A stretch of 64,000 bases of DNA from an uncultured Pseudomonadales bacterium (GCA_943788445.1 CALSQH010000003.1:124001-188000); one strand, 5' to 3'; shown: positions 30,426-39,570, numbered from the stretch's first letter. Translations and numbers: made by a program. The notes: generated from the sequence alone by a model not told the origin.

Positions 30426-32561
30426 TTAGAAACTGTAACGGATTTCACCTAAAACGGTTCTCCCTGATAGGGGTAAATCATTGGGTATAAAAGGTACTGG
30501 GGCAGAGTTAGGACTCGGCTCCCTCGCATCCTCATCAAAAGCATTGTTAATGGTTAAGCCAACCTCAAAAGACGCTGTTAAAGCCTTGCGAATCGAGAGG
30601 TCAAACACAACGTAATCATCAACTGTAGGACGCAGATCACCAACCATTCGATTTCTATCCATAACCCAATTAGCTTGCATATTTATCCGCCATTCACTAG
30701 GTAATTTCCAGTCGCTGCGCAGATAAAACTGCTTTTCAGGTGACTTGGACGCGGGTACATCGAGTGTTTCATCAGTAGAACTTTGGATAGAAAAATTACT
30801 CGTGATGGTTAAATTTTTCGTGGCGGACCAATTGACTTCAAACTCCATTCCATAACCTGTCTGCTCGCCGGCATTTTGCGCCGTTCGAGTACTACCACTT
30901 ATATCCGGTACAAACTGAATAATATCTGTCCAGTCATAATAGAAAAAATTAGTATTTAGGGTCAGTTGATAGTTCGGACGGTAATCAAAAGCAATCTCAT
31001 AACTCTCAATCTCTTCTGGTTTAAGATCAATATTACCCAAGATCAATGGATTGTTGATAGCTCTGGTCTGCGCGAACGATGGCGCGCGAAATGCCTCGCC
31101 ATAGAGAAACTTGGTAGTTAACTTGTAGCTGGTCGACCAGACTAACGCGAAACGTGGATTCGTGGTGGTGCCAAAATCAGAATAATCATCATGGCGTATC
31201 CCCGCCGTTAGCTCCCAATCATTACCGAGCAACCAAACATCTTGAAAGTATAAATAGTAGTTTTCGCGCTTATCTTCGGTCAAAAACACCAGCGATGTAT
31301 CCGAAACATCTACCAAGGGGTCACCCGGTAAAATAATCATTCCTGTGAAAGGATTAAAACCAAAATTCTTTTCCTCAGTAACCTTATCAATTTCTCCATC
31401 GTAGTAACCGGCACCAAGACTAATATGATGGCGTTCGATACCTTTGTAATCGGCTTTTATCCCGGCGCGCAGATGATTTTCAAATATTTCTGGATTGCCT
31501 ATTACACCATCGGGAAAAGGTGGAAACAGTGGCACACCCAATGGATCGAGAAATGGGCCCGTTGAGCCCGGTGGGTAGAGAATAAAATCACCCTCCACTT
31601 CTTGAGAGGTATCCAGATAACTGGCTTGAAATTCAACCGAAGTATCTTTGAATAGTTCTTCCTCAGTATAGGTGAAATCAATATTAAAACGCTTGCTGGC
31701 AAATTTATTGGTTGGATTTAAGGTCTCCGCGGCGCCTGCACCATCGCCAATATCTTTACGAATTTGACTGCCAAATCTGAGGCGCATTTTTTTATATATT
31801 GCTTCGAATCTTAGATCTAAATTTTGCTCTGAACGATTTACTGAGCCTGGCGCATTTGACACAGAGGTTCCGGAGACAAAATCCAACAAGCTTTGAGCAT
31901 CAACTTCTATCAGCTCATCAGTACCATCGGTTTCACCCAATTCGATGACCGCTGAATAGGTGAAGTCACCTGCTTCACCCGCCGCAGATATCCAAACATC
32001 CTTTGTACCAAAATTGCCTAAAGATAAACCCGCAGAGTTATTTTCGATTTCCCCGGGACCCTTGGTCACTATATTAATCACTCCCGCAAAAGCATCAGCA
32101 CCATAGAGCGCTGAACCCGGCCCGCGAATTACCTCTATGCGTGCAATTGCCTCTACTGGCATTCCGCCCCAGACAACATTCCTATCACCCTGAAATAAAT
32201 TGGTCAGCGGAATCCCATTAATTAACATTAATACCTGAGGATTAAAACCAGCGTAAATTCCACGAAAAACATAGAGCGGGTTATATCCGATTACATCTCT
32301 GCTAACATGCAAACCAGGAACCGTTTCTAATACCTGATCAATATCTCTAGCGCCCATAGCCTGAATTTGCTGAGCAGTAATCACCGAGGCTACAGCTGGC
32401 GCCTTAGCAATCGGCTGAACAATACCGGTAGCAATAGACACGAAGTCTTCATCGCCATAAAAACCGGCAAAATCAACTTCCGACTCCGAAATCTCTTGGC
32501 CTAGAGTATTTAGTGAAACCAGACCCAAAATTATAAAAACAGCATACCGTTTATTCATCAT
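30426..32561 (-). CDS. TonB-dependent outer-membrane receptor
   Basis: This 711-residue receptor has a cleavable signal peptide (MNKRYAVFIILGLVSLNTLGQ), an N-terminal plug domain (ASVITAQQIQAMGARDIDQV, MLINGIPLTN, ARIEVIRGPGSALYGADAFA, INIVTKGPGEIENNS), a 22-strand-type barrel and a C-terminal phenylalanine in EIRYSF, the outer-membrane insertion signal. The plug resembles BtuB/colicin-receptor types, but the ligand is unknown. Its ATG lies directly at the end of the preceding gene, and its GGAGA ribosome site lies inside that gene, so it appears to be co-transcribed with the citrate-synthase-like pair. A binding protein and hybrid kinase follow, which suggests sensing, uptake or both. Confidence 0.93.
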   Translation of the reverse strand: MMNKRYAVFIILGLVSLNTLGQEISESEVDFAGFYGDEDFVSIATGIVQPIAKAPAVASVITAQQIQAMGARDIDQVLETVPGLHVSRDVIGYNPLYVFRGIYAGFNPQVLMLINGIPLTNLFQGDRNVVWGGMPVEAIARIEVIRGPGSALYGADAFAGVINIVTKGPGEIENNSAGLSLGNFGTKDVWISAAGEAGDFTYSAVIELGETDGTDELIEVDAQSLLDFVSGTSVSNAPGSVNRSEQNLDLRFEAIYKKMRLRFGSQIRKDIGDGAGAAETLNPTNKFASKRFNIDFTYTEEELFKDTSVEFQASYLDTSQEVEGDFILYPPGSTGPFLDPLGVPLFPPFPDGVIGNPEIFENHLRAGIKADYKGIERHHISLGAGYYDGEIDKVTEEKNFGFNPFTGMIILPGDPLVDVSDTSLVFLTEDKRENYYLYFQDVWLLGNDWELTAGIRHDDYSDFGTTTNPRFALVWSTSYKLTTKFLYGEAFRAPSFAQTRAINNPLILGNIDLKPEEIESYEIAFDYRPNYQLTLNTNFFYYDWTDIIQFVPDISGSTRTAQNAGEQTGYGMEFEVNWSATKNLTITSNFSIQSSTDETLDVPASKSPEKQFYLRSDWKLPSEWRINMQANWVMDRNRMVGDLRPTVDDYVVFDLSIRKALTASFEVGLTINNAFDEDAREPSPNSAPVPFIPNDLPLSGRTVLGEIRYSF

Positions 32562-33368
32562 CTATCGTCTCCATTTCTTAACCTGCTCAACACCCGTATA
32601 CTTGAGCCGAGAGGTTCGCAAGGGTAAAAAACACCCCTCCTGCTGATTACACGTATCAATAAAACAGGGCATAGCTCCGGCAGTAAAAGCCAATGTTGCC
32701 ATATGGTAAAAGTCCATCGGACTCAATCCCTCATCAGCCAACAAAGCCGCACAGACCGCCGCTATATTGATTTTGTATTTAAGTCGGGTACCACTTAAAT
32801 ATTCCTCAATTTCAAAAGCCAATTTGACAAGCTTTCCATTGCCGCAGCCAATTGAACGGGCAAAATCCATCATTGGCTTTACTCTTTCATCTGCACCCAC
32901 AATCGGTCGTCCATAGCCAAAGACACTGCGGAACTGCTTTATCTCCGCCTTGACTATCTGTTCTAAACTTTCACCCTCGGCTAGTAGTTGGTCAGCACGA
33001 TATAAAAAATCCGTAGCTCCTTTAATTGGCTTTAACCCATAAATAGTGGCCTCGGTTACCGCGACCGAAGCTGCCGCGGCTAATGCGCCTGTAGATCGGG
33101 CAGTACCTGCCAATGCGGAAACACGATTATTCCAAATACGTGGATCAGGAAAGCTTGTGCATATCACCCACATTGCCTCCATTAAACGCGCGATCTTTGG
33201 TGATTCTTTCCCAGTTGCCGCATATAACAGATATTCCATCCATGGCTTATCATTGAGTTCTGTAAAAACATCCTTGCCGCGCAGAATAACTTTGTCACTC
33301 GGAAACCAACCGCCTATAGAGGTTTGCCAATTATCCTCAAACATCTCTAACTTACTGTGAACCGGCAT
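32562..33368 (-). CDS. Citrate synthase/citryl-CoA lyase family-like protein, copy 1
   Basis: This 268-residue protein shows the helical pattern of the citrate synthase superfamily at the short length of citryl-CoA lyases: DPRIWNNRVSALAGTARSTG, then GYGRPIVGADERVKPMM, and a C-terminal FTAGAMPCFIDT with LPLRTSRLKYTG. By eye, positions that normally carry the catalytic histidines (HGGA and GHRVY motifs) read differently here (KPIKGAT and GYGRPI), so normal citrate synthase chemistry is doubtful. It lies 27 bases after copy 2 and directly abuts the TonB receptor gene. I place it in the family with moderate confidence and do not assign a substrate. Confidence 0.7.
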   Translation of the reverse strand: MPVHSKLEMFEDNWQTSIGGWFPSDKVILRGKDVFTELNDKPWMEYLLYAATGKESPKIARLMEAMWVICTSFPDPRIWNNRVSALAGTARSTGALAAAASVAVTEATIYGLKPIKGATDFLYRADQLLAEGESLEQIVKAEIKQFRSVFGYGRPIVGADERVKPMMDFARSIGCGNGKLVKLAFEIEEYLSGTRLKYKINIAAVCAALLADEGLSPMDFYHMATLAFTAGAMPCFIDTCNQQEGCFLPLRTSRLKYTGVEQVKKWRR

Positions 33369-33395
33369 ACAGTGTTTCCATAAAAGTAGTTGTAC

Positions 33396-34187
33396 TTACG
33401 AATTTAATTTGAAGCTGTTGGCAAAAAATGGGTACTTACGCCAACCAAGCTTCTCCTGTTCCAAAGAATGAACCGCTGCGCCCGGCAAGCGCAATAATAG
33501 ATAGAGCATCTCGGCCTGTTCAGGTAAAAAACCCAGATCATAAAATGCCGCTGCAGCAACGCCCGAGAATGCCAAGGGGCAATCGGCATATGCCTCTAGC
33601 TGCTGTCGGTTCTCTTGCAGCCAAATCAGATAAGGCGCCTGACCCACTTCGGCGAGGTGCGCCAAGGTTTGTTTTACGGGTGTAGGACAGGACATCCCAT
33701 TGGAATCAAATCCCGGCGCATGCTCCATAGGTAACCAAACATCAACGCGCCCTTCTTGGGGTGGGTTTTTAATTAACTGCTGCCACTCTTCCAGACTGGT
33801 ATTGCAGTGTTGCCAATATTCAATGGCATGAAAAACTTCACGGGCACCGCCCAAATTTCCGGCACCAACGGAAAGTGCGGCGATTAATGCCGAGGCGTGA
33901 GTGGAGCCACCCACACCGGCATTCATAGCCGCCCGAACACTGTGATCGCGGGGTCCGGAATTGGCCAGCGCAATTGCTAGCCCCTCTAATAGAGCAGACT
34001 GTTGAGAATTTGGGGGTTCCAGTTTAAACAGCAGATAGAGATAGTCGATAAAGCTGGCGTTCTTTAATAGGTCGCCATAGACATCATAGCCAGAGCAAAA
34101 ACACTCTGCTGCTGCAAAGGGGTTATCTGCTTCTGGAGTTTCACGCCAAATTTTTGTATTTATAACTTCCACAGATTCATCTGGCAT
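33396..34187 (-). CDS. Citrate synthase/citryl-CoA lyase family-like protein, copy 2
   Basis: This 263-residue soluble protein is related to the citrate synthase superfamily. Recognisable stretches are RDHSVRAAMNAGVGGSTHAS, VGAGNLGGAREVFHAIEYW and a C-terminal LLLRLPGAAVHSLEQEKLGW that corresponds to the RTxGWxAHxxEQ region of citrate synthases. The usual catalytic histidine in the HGGA motif appears replaced (GNLGGA), and no clear GHRVY motif is present. The start overlaps the ThDP-enzyme gene by 11 bases, and copy 1 follows 27 bases later, so the pair may form a heteromer. No other annotation fits better; function unassigned. Confidence 0.7.
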   Translation of the reverse strand: MPDESVEVINTKIWRETPEADNPFAAAECFCSGYDVYGDLLKNASFIDYLYLLFKLEPPNSQQSALLEGLAIALANSGPRDHSVRAAMNAGVGGSTHASALIAALSVGAGNLGGAREVFHAIEYWQHCNTSLEEWQQLIKNPPQEGRVDVWLPMEHAPGFDSNGMSCPTPVKQTLAHLAEVGQAPYLIWLQENRQQLEAYADCPLAFSGVAAAAFYDLGFLPEQAEMLYLLLRLPGAAVHSLEQEKLGWRKYPFFANSFKLNS

Positions 34188-36000
34188 GATTCATTTTCAA
34201 CACATTAGTTCTCAAAGCGATAGGAGGGGCTTCATTTGGATCAATTCTGATATCTAAAACGGTCGGACCCTTGCGCGCGCAAATAGTCTTTATATCTAGG
34301 CAATTCAGATCTTCTGGCGAATGAATAATATGTCCAGGCGCACCAATGGCATTTGCCAGTGCGGAAAAGTCTACCTTAGTCAATTTATTTGCAGTAGGCT
34401 CTGCCCCCGTTAACGTTTGTCCATGACGCACCATGCCGTAGGCACTGTCATTTAAAATTACAAAAATAATCGTTAGCTTTTCTTCAACGGCAACTGTGAT
34501 CTCCTGGCCACTCATCAACCAACTACCATCACCGGTGATACAGACAACAGGGGTATTTTTACTGCCAAGACTGGTTCCTACCGCATTCCCAATAGCCCAA
34601 CCCATTGAAGCAAAGTCCACTGATGCGCTAAACAACCCGCCATGCGCTCTCATCGCCTTGCCAGAGAATCGTCGATCAAAGGGATGTAGATAGTGCGTCC
34701 CCCAAGCAAGAGCTATTTCCCGTATCAGCAAGATAACGGGTATGAGGAGGGAATAGTCTTGGTAAGATCACGCATTAAGCGCTGAGGTTTTATCGGCGTC
34801 GCATCTGAGCTAATAGCCCTCTATCATCACATTCGAAATGCATCTTAAGCTTGCAATCAGACTCTTCTTCACTAAGTTCGGTATTTTCTTCAGTACCTCT
34901 AGACACTGCCTTATACGAATCTGGATCATGACGGCATTGATAGTCCATACGATGAAAATAGTTTCAAGCAACCCCTTACATGCAGTTTGGCCATTGGCGT
35001 TCGGGTTAAATTAGCTTCAGTGGATTCCACATGGACCAACTTGCCATTAAGCAGATTTGTAGTATCCCAAGCATTACTGGAAAACTCGCCAAAACGAGCG
35101 CCAATAGCAATCACCTAGATCCACCTCAGGATCTGCTACAAACGTTTCGGCGAGCACGTGACCTGCAAAACCAAAGACCCCTTGAAACTGAGGTGATAGG
35201 GACTAACCAACCCTTTGCCCTGCGGTGTCACTATAAGATCCGCACAGGTCTTGACGACAAAGTAAGAATGCTGCCAATCGCATCACAGGCTTCATCGCCA
35301 ATAATAAAAACTGGTTTTTCGGCTTGAATCAATCTCGTGAAAAAGCTGATCTACGGCGTGTTCATCAATCAACGCAGGCCGATCTAACAGAGTATCCAAT
35401 TGATAATTAGCCTCGACTAACCGTTATCGGCATCGCCATCACATCACGGGGAATACTGATATGTGCTGGCCCCGCAGGCGAACCCATAGCAGACATAATT
35501 GCCGCCGCTAACTTGTGTTCAAATTGATCAATATGGGAAATAAGGGTGTTGTATCTGGTGCAGTGTTGATAGAGACCTACCGTGTTCACGCCGGTGCAGG
35601 AGGAATCCTGAATGGCACCTTTACCAAAGGTTGAAATCGCCGTCTGTGCCGTTATCACCAGCATCGGCACATTGTTTTCGTAGGCAGACGCAACACCGGT
35701 AATCATGTTGGTTGCACCGGGCCCAGTGGTTGAACAGCAGACGCCCAACTTGCCACTATTTCTAGCGTAGCCATCGGCCATAAATGCCGCGCCCGTTTCA
35801 TGCCGAGCGACAACCGCCCTTACCCCACCGCGCCGCTCGCTTCGAGCCAAGGCGTCGTAGAGTGGCTCTATTGCACCACCGGGCACTCCGAAAACATATT
35901 CCACTCCCAATTGATCTAGATAAGCAACTAACAGGTCGGCCATCTTTGGGCCAATCTCCGCAACGGTTTGAGCAATTTCGCCCTCATCCAATTCTGTCAT
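34177..36000 (-). pseudogene. ThDP-dependent enzyme resembling acetolactate synthase large subunit, with many frameshifts
   Basis: The N-terminal part (35407-36000) is intact: YLDQLGVEYVFGVPGGAIEP, the activating glutamate in VARHETGAAFMADGYAR and STTGPGATNMITGVASAYEN. The C-terminal part (34177-34731) is also intact, with WGTHYLHPFDRRFSGKA and the ThDP/Mg motif GDGSW followed by ILND. Between 34.71 and 35.42 kb, homologous codons continue (EANYQLDTLLDRPALIDEH, VTPQGKGLVSPY, VFGFAGHVLAETF, VIAIGARFGEFSSNAWD) but jump frame about ten times. All stops arise from shifts rather than substitutions. Total span equals about 608 codons, full family length. The product resembles catabolic or CoA-ester-type ThDP enzymes as much as a true acetolactate synthase. 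It heads the operon with the two citrate-synthase-like genes. Confidence 0.85.
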
Positions 36001-36201
36001 ATTTTTGCCTTATAAATTAGCAAGATACAAAGGGGACTTAATGTTTTTTTATTAACTTCAGTAATAGATCATGTTCTATAAGTTCGCAAAAAAAATATTC
36101 TATTCTGTAAGGCTATTCTTAGTTTATTTATGGCTAGCCTATTGGCAACTGCTTCCCAGTGGTTACAATGCCTGCACAAATATGCCTGCTTAACTACGCG
36201 A
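36001..36201. other. Intergenic region between divergent ThDP-enzyme and VC0807-type genes
   Basis: About 200 A/T-rich bases separate the two starts. It should contain the promoter for the 36000-24892 operon and one for the plus-strand genes. I could not place reliable -35/-10 boxes or an operator. Confidence 0.5.
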
Positions 36202-36927
36202 ATGATTACTATGGATGAAATCACAGATACCAGCCCGAAGCCCGAAGCCAAAAAAGAAAGCCTGCTTTTAAATCTGGCGTTTAACATTGCTATACCCACA
36301 TTGGTACTGACCAAGCTCAGTGGCGATAGTTATCTGGGTATCAAATTGGCGATAGTGGTGGCACTTGCCTTCCCTATCATTTATGGCATTAGGGATTTCT
36401 TTAGCCGCCGTAAAATTAACTTTTTCTCGGCTCTGGGTGTTGTCAGCGTTTCCATGACTGGCGGTATTAGCCTGATGGAATTGGATGCTATTTATATCGC
36501 TATCAAAGAGGCGAGTATTCCGGCGCTTTTTGGCTTGGCTACACTGGTTTCGCTGAAAACGTCACAGCCTTTGATACATACGTTTTTACTTAATGACTCC
36601 ATTCTTGAGACGGATAAAATCGCCTCTGCGCTAAAGGCGAACAATCGCCAGGCAGAATTTGATCAGTTACTGGTTAACGCTTCGTGGATATTGGCCGGTT
36701 CATTTTTACTGTCGGCGGTTCTCAACTATTTTCTCGCCGTATATATGCTCACGGCAGACCCCGGAACTATGGCGTTTAATGAGCAGTTGGGCAAGATGAC
36801 GGCACTGAGCTTTCCGGTGATTGCTGTGCCTGCGATGCTGGTGATGATTGGTGATATGTTTTATCTGTTCAGAGGTATTAAGCGTCTGACGGGTATTCCT
36901 CTCGAAGAAATTATTAAACAAAAATAG
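36202..36927 (+). CDS. Multi-pass inner-membrane protein of the VC0807 type
   Basis: This is a hydrophobic protein of about 241 residues with five to six predicted membrane segments. They include [73 protein letters not shown] and [20 protein letters not shown]. The pattern resembles the uncharacterised VC0807 family, remotely related to septation protein IspZ. The frame is open 24 codons further upstream, but the ATGs at 36202 and 36211 give a polar cytoplasmic start ([17 protein letters not shown]). It diverges from the ThDP-enzyme gene with about 200 bases between, and leads into a YciI gene 13 bases later. Function unknown. Confidence 0.75.
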   Translation: MITMDEITDTSPKPEAKKESLLLNLAFNIAIPTLVLTKLSGDSYLGIKLAIVVALAFPIIYGIRDFFSRRKINFFSALGVVSVSMTGGISLMELDAIYIAIKEASIPALFGLATLVSLKTSQPLIHTFLLNDSILETDKIASALKANNRQAEFDQLLVNASWILAGSFLLSAVLNYFLAVYMLTADPGTMAFNEQLGKMTALSFPVIAVPAMLVMIGDMFYLFRGIKRLTGIPLEEIIKQK

Positions 36928-36940
36928 TAAGGTAGTGGTT

Positions 36941-37240
36941 ATGTGGTATGCAATTATCAGTGAAGACGTAGACAACAGTTTGGACAAACGCTTGCAGGCG
37001 CGCCCTGCTCATCTGGAGCGATTACAGCAACTCAAGGATGATGGCCGCCTGTTTGTAGCTGGCCCTCACCCAGCGATAGATTCACTCGATCCCGGCGAAG
37101 CTGGCTTTAGCGGCAGTTTGGTGATCGCCGAATTTGATAGTTTGGTGGATGCACAGCATTGGGCTGATGCGGATCCCTATATGGATGCTGGGGTTTATAA
37201 GCAGGTAAGCGTAAAACCGTTTAAGAAAGTTCTGCCCTGA
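36941..37240 (+). CDS. YciI family protein
   Basis: This is a 99-residue small ferredoxin-like (dimeric alpha/beta barrel) protein. It begins [19 protein letters not shown] and contains [35 protein letters not shown] and [14 protein letters not shown], all typical of YciI, including the histidine/aspartate pair proposed as its active site. Function is not established in the family. The ATG at 36941 is chosen over an upstream GTG because TAAGG at 36928-36932 is well spaced for it. In many gammaproteobacteria YciI sits beside septation-protein-like membrane genes, as here. Confidence 0.9.
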   Translation: MWYAIISEDVDNSLDKRLQARPAHLERLQQLKDDGRLFVAGPHPAIDSLDPGEAGFSGSLVIAEFDSLVDAQHWADADPYMDAGVYKQVSVKPFKKVLP

Positions 37241-37324
37241 ACCCTAGTTTAGGTGGCAAATAGTTATCATTTGCCGCCGATCAGAGTATTATCCTCGCTT
37301 CTCCAACTGATCATCTTAAAAAAC

Positions 37325-38056
37325 ATGAATTACCTATTTTTGGCACTATCTGTTTCGGCACTATCTGTTTTAGCTCTTTCAGTCAGTAATAATGCTTTTG
37401 CTCAAGAGCCTGCAAGCGATCTAGAAACCCAGCAAACAGCAATTTCAGCAGAAAAAACTGTTTACATTACTGATGAGTTTTTTGTACCGCTGCGGGAAAC
37501 CCCTTGCTCACGCTGCACCATTGTGCATCGCGGTATTAAAACCGGCAGTAAGTTGCGTCTTTTGGAAGTTGTTGATGGCTGGGGCCACTTAATCACATCG
37601 AAAGGTGTTGAGGGTTGGATGGAGTCTCAATATTTAGTCGAAGAGCCTATAGCTCGCACAAGAGTTACTCAACAGCAGAAAGAACTGGTCGCGCTTAAAA
37701 AGCGTAATAAGGAACTCGACAATAACTTTAAAGAGTTGCGTCAGGAATCGAAAGCGCTGCGAGATCAGCTGGATAATTCTGTCGGCGACAAAGAGTCTGT
37801 GGCACGAGAATTGGCTGAGATTAGAGCCATTTCCGCGGATGCTATTACCCTTAACCAACAGAACGAGCAGTTGGTTAAAAATAATCATATGCTACAACGC
37901 GAGAACGATGCCTTAAAAGCCAATGTTGATGATTTGCAGAAAGATAAGCGCAATGAGTCTTTTTTATACGGTGGTCTGACCGTATTTTTAGGCGCTATTC
38001 TGGTTATCCTGATTCCCAAATTGCGGGGACGTAAGCGCTTTTCAGAATGGCAGTAG
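37325..38056 (+). CDS. TIGR04211-type SH3 domain protein (YgiM-like)
   Basis: The 243-residue product has a signal peptide (MNYLFLALSVSALSVLALSV then NNAFAQ), a bacterial SH3 domain at about residues 45-105 (DEFFVPLRETPCSRCTIVHR, then LRLLEVVDGWGHLI), a long coiled coil at about 115-205, and one C-terminal membrane anchor (YGGLTVFLGAILVILIP) with a basic tail. This layout is that of the YgiM/TIGR04211 envelope proteins, probably periplasmic and anchored in the inner membrane. The ATG at 37325 is preferred over the upstream GTG because it begins a clean signal peptide. A CxxC pair (PCSRC) in the SH3 domain is unusual. Confidence 0.85.
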   Translation: MNYLFLALSVSALSVLALSVSNNAFAQEPASDLETQQTAISAEKTVYITDEFFVPLRETPCSRCTIVHRGIKTGSKLRLLEVVDGWGHLITSKGVEGWMESQYLVEEPIARTRVTQQQKELVALKKRNKELDNNFKELRQESKALRDQLDNSVGDKESVARELAEIRAISADAITLNQQNEQLVKNNHMLQRENDALKANVDDLQKDKRNESFLYGGLTVFLGAILVILIPKLRGRKRFSEWQ

Positions 38057-38098
38057 ACTGACCCTAAGCTTAGAGCGACAAAAATTAAAGGAATGATA

Positions 38099-38779
38099 AT
38101 GAAAAAAGCAGTTTTTTTACTCTTTGTTTTAATCGCGGGGTCTTTACTGCTTACCTCTCAAGCTTTCACTGAAGCATCTAAGACTGAAAGTACCAAAACC
38201 AAAAGCGCCGAGATCAAAAACCCCCTGGTGAAATTAGACACAGAAATGGGTGATATTGTTCTTGAGCTATACGCCGATAAAGCGCCCATTAGTGTCGATA
38301 ATTTTATTAAAAACACCAAAAATTACCACTACGATGGGCTGATCTTTCACCGGGTTATCAAGGGTTTTATGATCCAGTCCGGCGGCCATACTTTTGATAT
38401 GAGCTTTCGCGAGTCGGGGCGCGATCCGATTGTTAATGAATCCAACAATGGTTTGAGTAATATCCGTGGCAGCATTGCTATGGCGCGCATTGCTGATCCA
38501 GATAGCGCTCAGGCACAGTTTTTTATCAATCATAAAAACAATAAGCGCCTTGACCCCAGCGTTTCAAGACCGGGCTATACGGTTTTTGGAGCAGTTGTCT
38601 CAGGAATGAATGTGGTCGATGCTATCGCGGCTGTAGAGGTGCGTTCGATGGGTATTTATCAGGATGTTCCAGTAACGCCGATTCGTATCCTCAAAGCGCG
38701 CCTACTCAATCCAGATGTATGGACGGCGATGCCAGAGCCAAAAAAAGAACCGGCCTATGAAATGCCGGTTCCTCTTTAA
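38099..38779 (+). CDS. Periplasmic cyclophilin-type peptidyl-prolyl isomerase
   Basis: The product has a signal peptide (MKKAVFLLFVLIAGSLLLTS), a short polar linker rich in K, T and E, and a cyclophilin domain: DNFIKNTKNYHYDGLIFHRV, IKGFMIQSGGHTFD, GSIAMARIADPDSAQAQFFI and YTVFGAVVSGMNVVDAIAAV. It catalyses cis-trans isomerisation of prolyl bonds, here probably in the periplasm. The start at 38099 is set by AAAGGA at 38087-38092; an ATG at 38093 is too close. The last residues (KKEPAYEMPVPL) are coded by an intrinsic terminator hairpin. pdxJ follows 44 bases later. Confidence 0.92.
   Translation: MKKAVFLLFVLIAGSLLLTSQAFTEASKTESTKTKSAEIKNPLVKLDTEMGDIVLELYADKAPISVDNFIKNTKNYHYDGLIFHRVIKGFMIQSGGHTFDMSFRESGRDPIVNESNNGLSNIRGSIAMARIADPDSAQAQFFINHKNNKRLDPSVSRPGYTVFGAVVSGMNVVDAIAAVEVRSMGIYQDVPVTPIRILKARLLNPDVWTAMPEPKKEPAYEMPVPL
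38741..38777 (+). terminator. Intrinsic-type hairpin overlapping the end of the cyclophilin gene
   Basis: An 8-base perfect stem, GAACCGGC (38747-38754) and GCCGGTTC (38764-38771), with a 9-base loop, an upstream A-run and downstream CTCTTT, lies inside the last codons of the gene. The U-tract is short, so termination may be partial before pdxJ. Confidence 0.6.
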
Positions 38780-38823
38780 TTAAACACCTTAACCAAACTC
38801 TACAATTACACGGCAGCACTGCT

Positions 38824-39570
38824 ATGACTGCATTAAGTATTAATCTCAACAAGGTCGCTTTGATCCGCAATTCTCGCGAGGGTAATTACCCCGATGTGGT
38901 CGAGCATGCCAAGCTATGCATTGAGAATGGTGCAGATGGTATTACCGTTCACCCACGCCCTGATCAGCGGCATATCCGCCCAGATGATGTGCGTCGACTG
39001 GCGGCATTGGTTAAGCCGATAAAGTCGATTGAATTTAATGTTGAGGGCAATCCCTTTGCCCCAGCGATTGGCAGCTATCCCGGTTTTATTGAATTGGTTA
39101 AAGAGACCCATCCCGATCAGTGCACATTAGTGCCCGACGGCGATGATCAGCTAACCTCTGATCACGGTTTCGACCTGCACAGCTCAGGGGAGCAGTTACG
39201 GCCCATTATCCAACAACTGCATGCTCTGGGAATGCGCGTCAGCTTATTCATGGATCCCGATCTTGAGCAGATTAAACTAGCTAAACAGGTTGGTGCAGAT
39301 CGTATCGAGCTCTACACTGGCCCCTATGCTGCAGCTTGGGGCAGTGAGCAATTAGAGGCGAATTTCCAAGCGCATATCGCCGCCGCTGCATTGGCGACAG
39401 CTCTTGGTATGGGGGTCAATGCAGGCCATGATCTCAACCTGGACAATTTGGCCAAGTTTGCCAGTATTCCCAATTTGCTCGAAGTCTCTATCGGCCATGC
39501 CTTTACCGTCGACTCTCTGGCGATGGGTATGCCAAACGCGGTGCGAGCTTATAAAGCCCTGCTCGGCTAA
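38824..39570 (+). CDS. pdxJ: Pyridoxine 5'-phosphate synthase
   Basis: PdxJ condenses 1-deoxy-D-xylulose 5-phosphate with 3-amino-2-oxopropyl phosphate to give pyridoxine 5'-phosphate, the ring-forming step of the DXP-dependent vitamin B6 route. The 248-residue TIM barrel begins LSINLNKVALIRNSREGNYP and has GADGITVHPRPDQRHIRPDD, EFNVEGNP, CTLVPDGDDQLTSDHG and the phosphate-binding GMGVNAGHDLNLDNL. NSREGN replaces the more common NARGT of E. coli, a known subtype. It is 3 bases from the next gene. In E. coli pdxJ follows recO; here the neighbours differ. Confidence 0.95.
   Translation: MTALSINLNKVALIRNSREGNYPDVVEHAKLCIENGADGITVHPRPDQRHIRPDDVRRLAALVKPIKSIEFNVEGNPFAPAIGSYPGFIELVKETHPDQCTLVPDGDDQLTSDHGFDLHSSGEQLRPIIQQLHALGMRVSLFMDPDLEQIKLAKQVGADRIELYTGPYAAAWGSEQLEANFQAHIAAAALATALGMGVNAGHDLNLDNLAKFASIPNLLEVSIGHAFTVDSLAMGMPNAVRAYKALLG

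Noticed and set aside
33396..36000. Ordinary branched-chain amino acid operon (ilvBN)
   Set aside because: No small regulatory subunit or ilvC follows; the neighbours are citrate-synthase-like and receptor genes.
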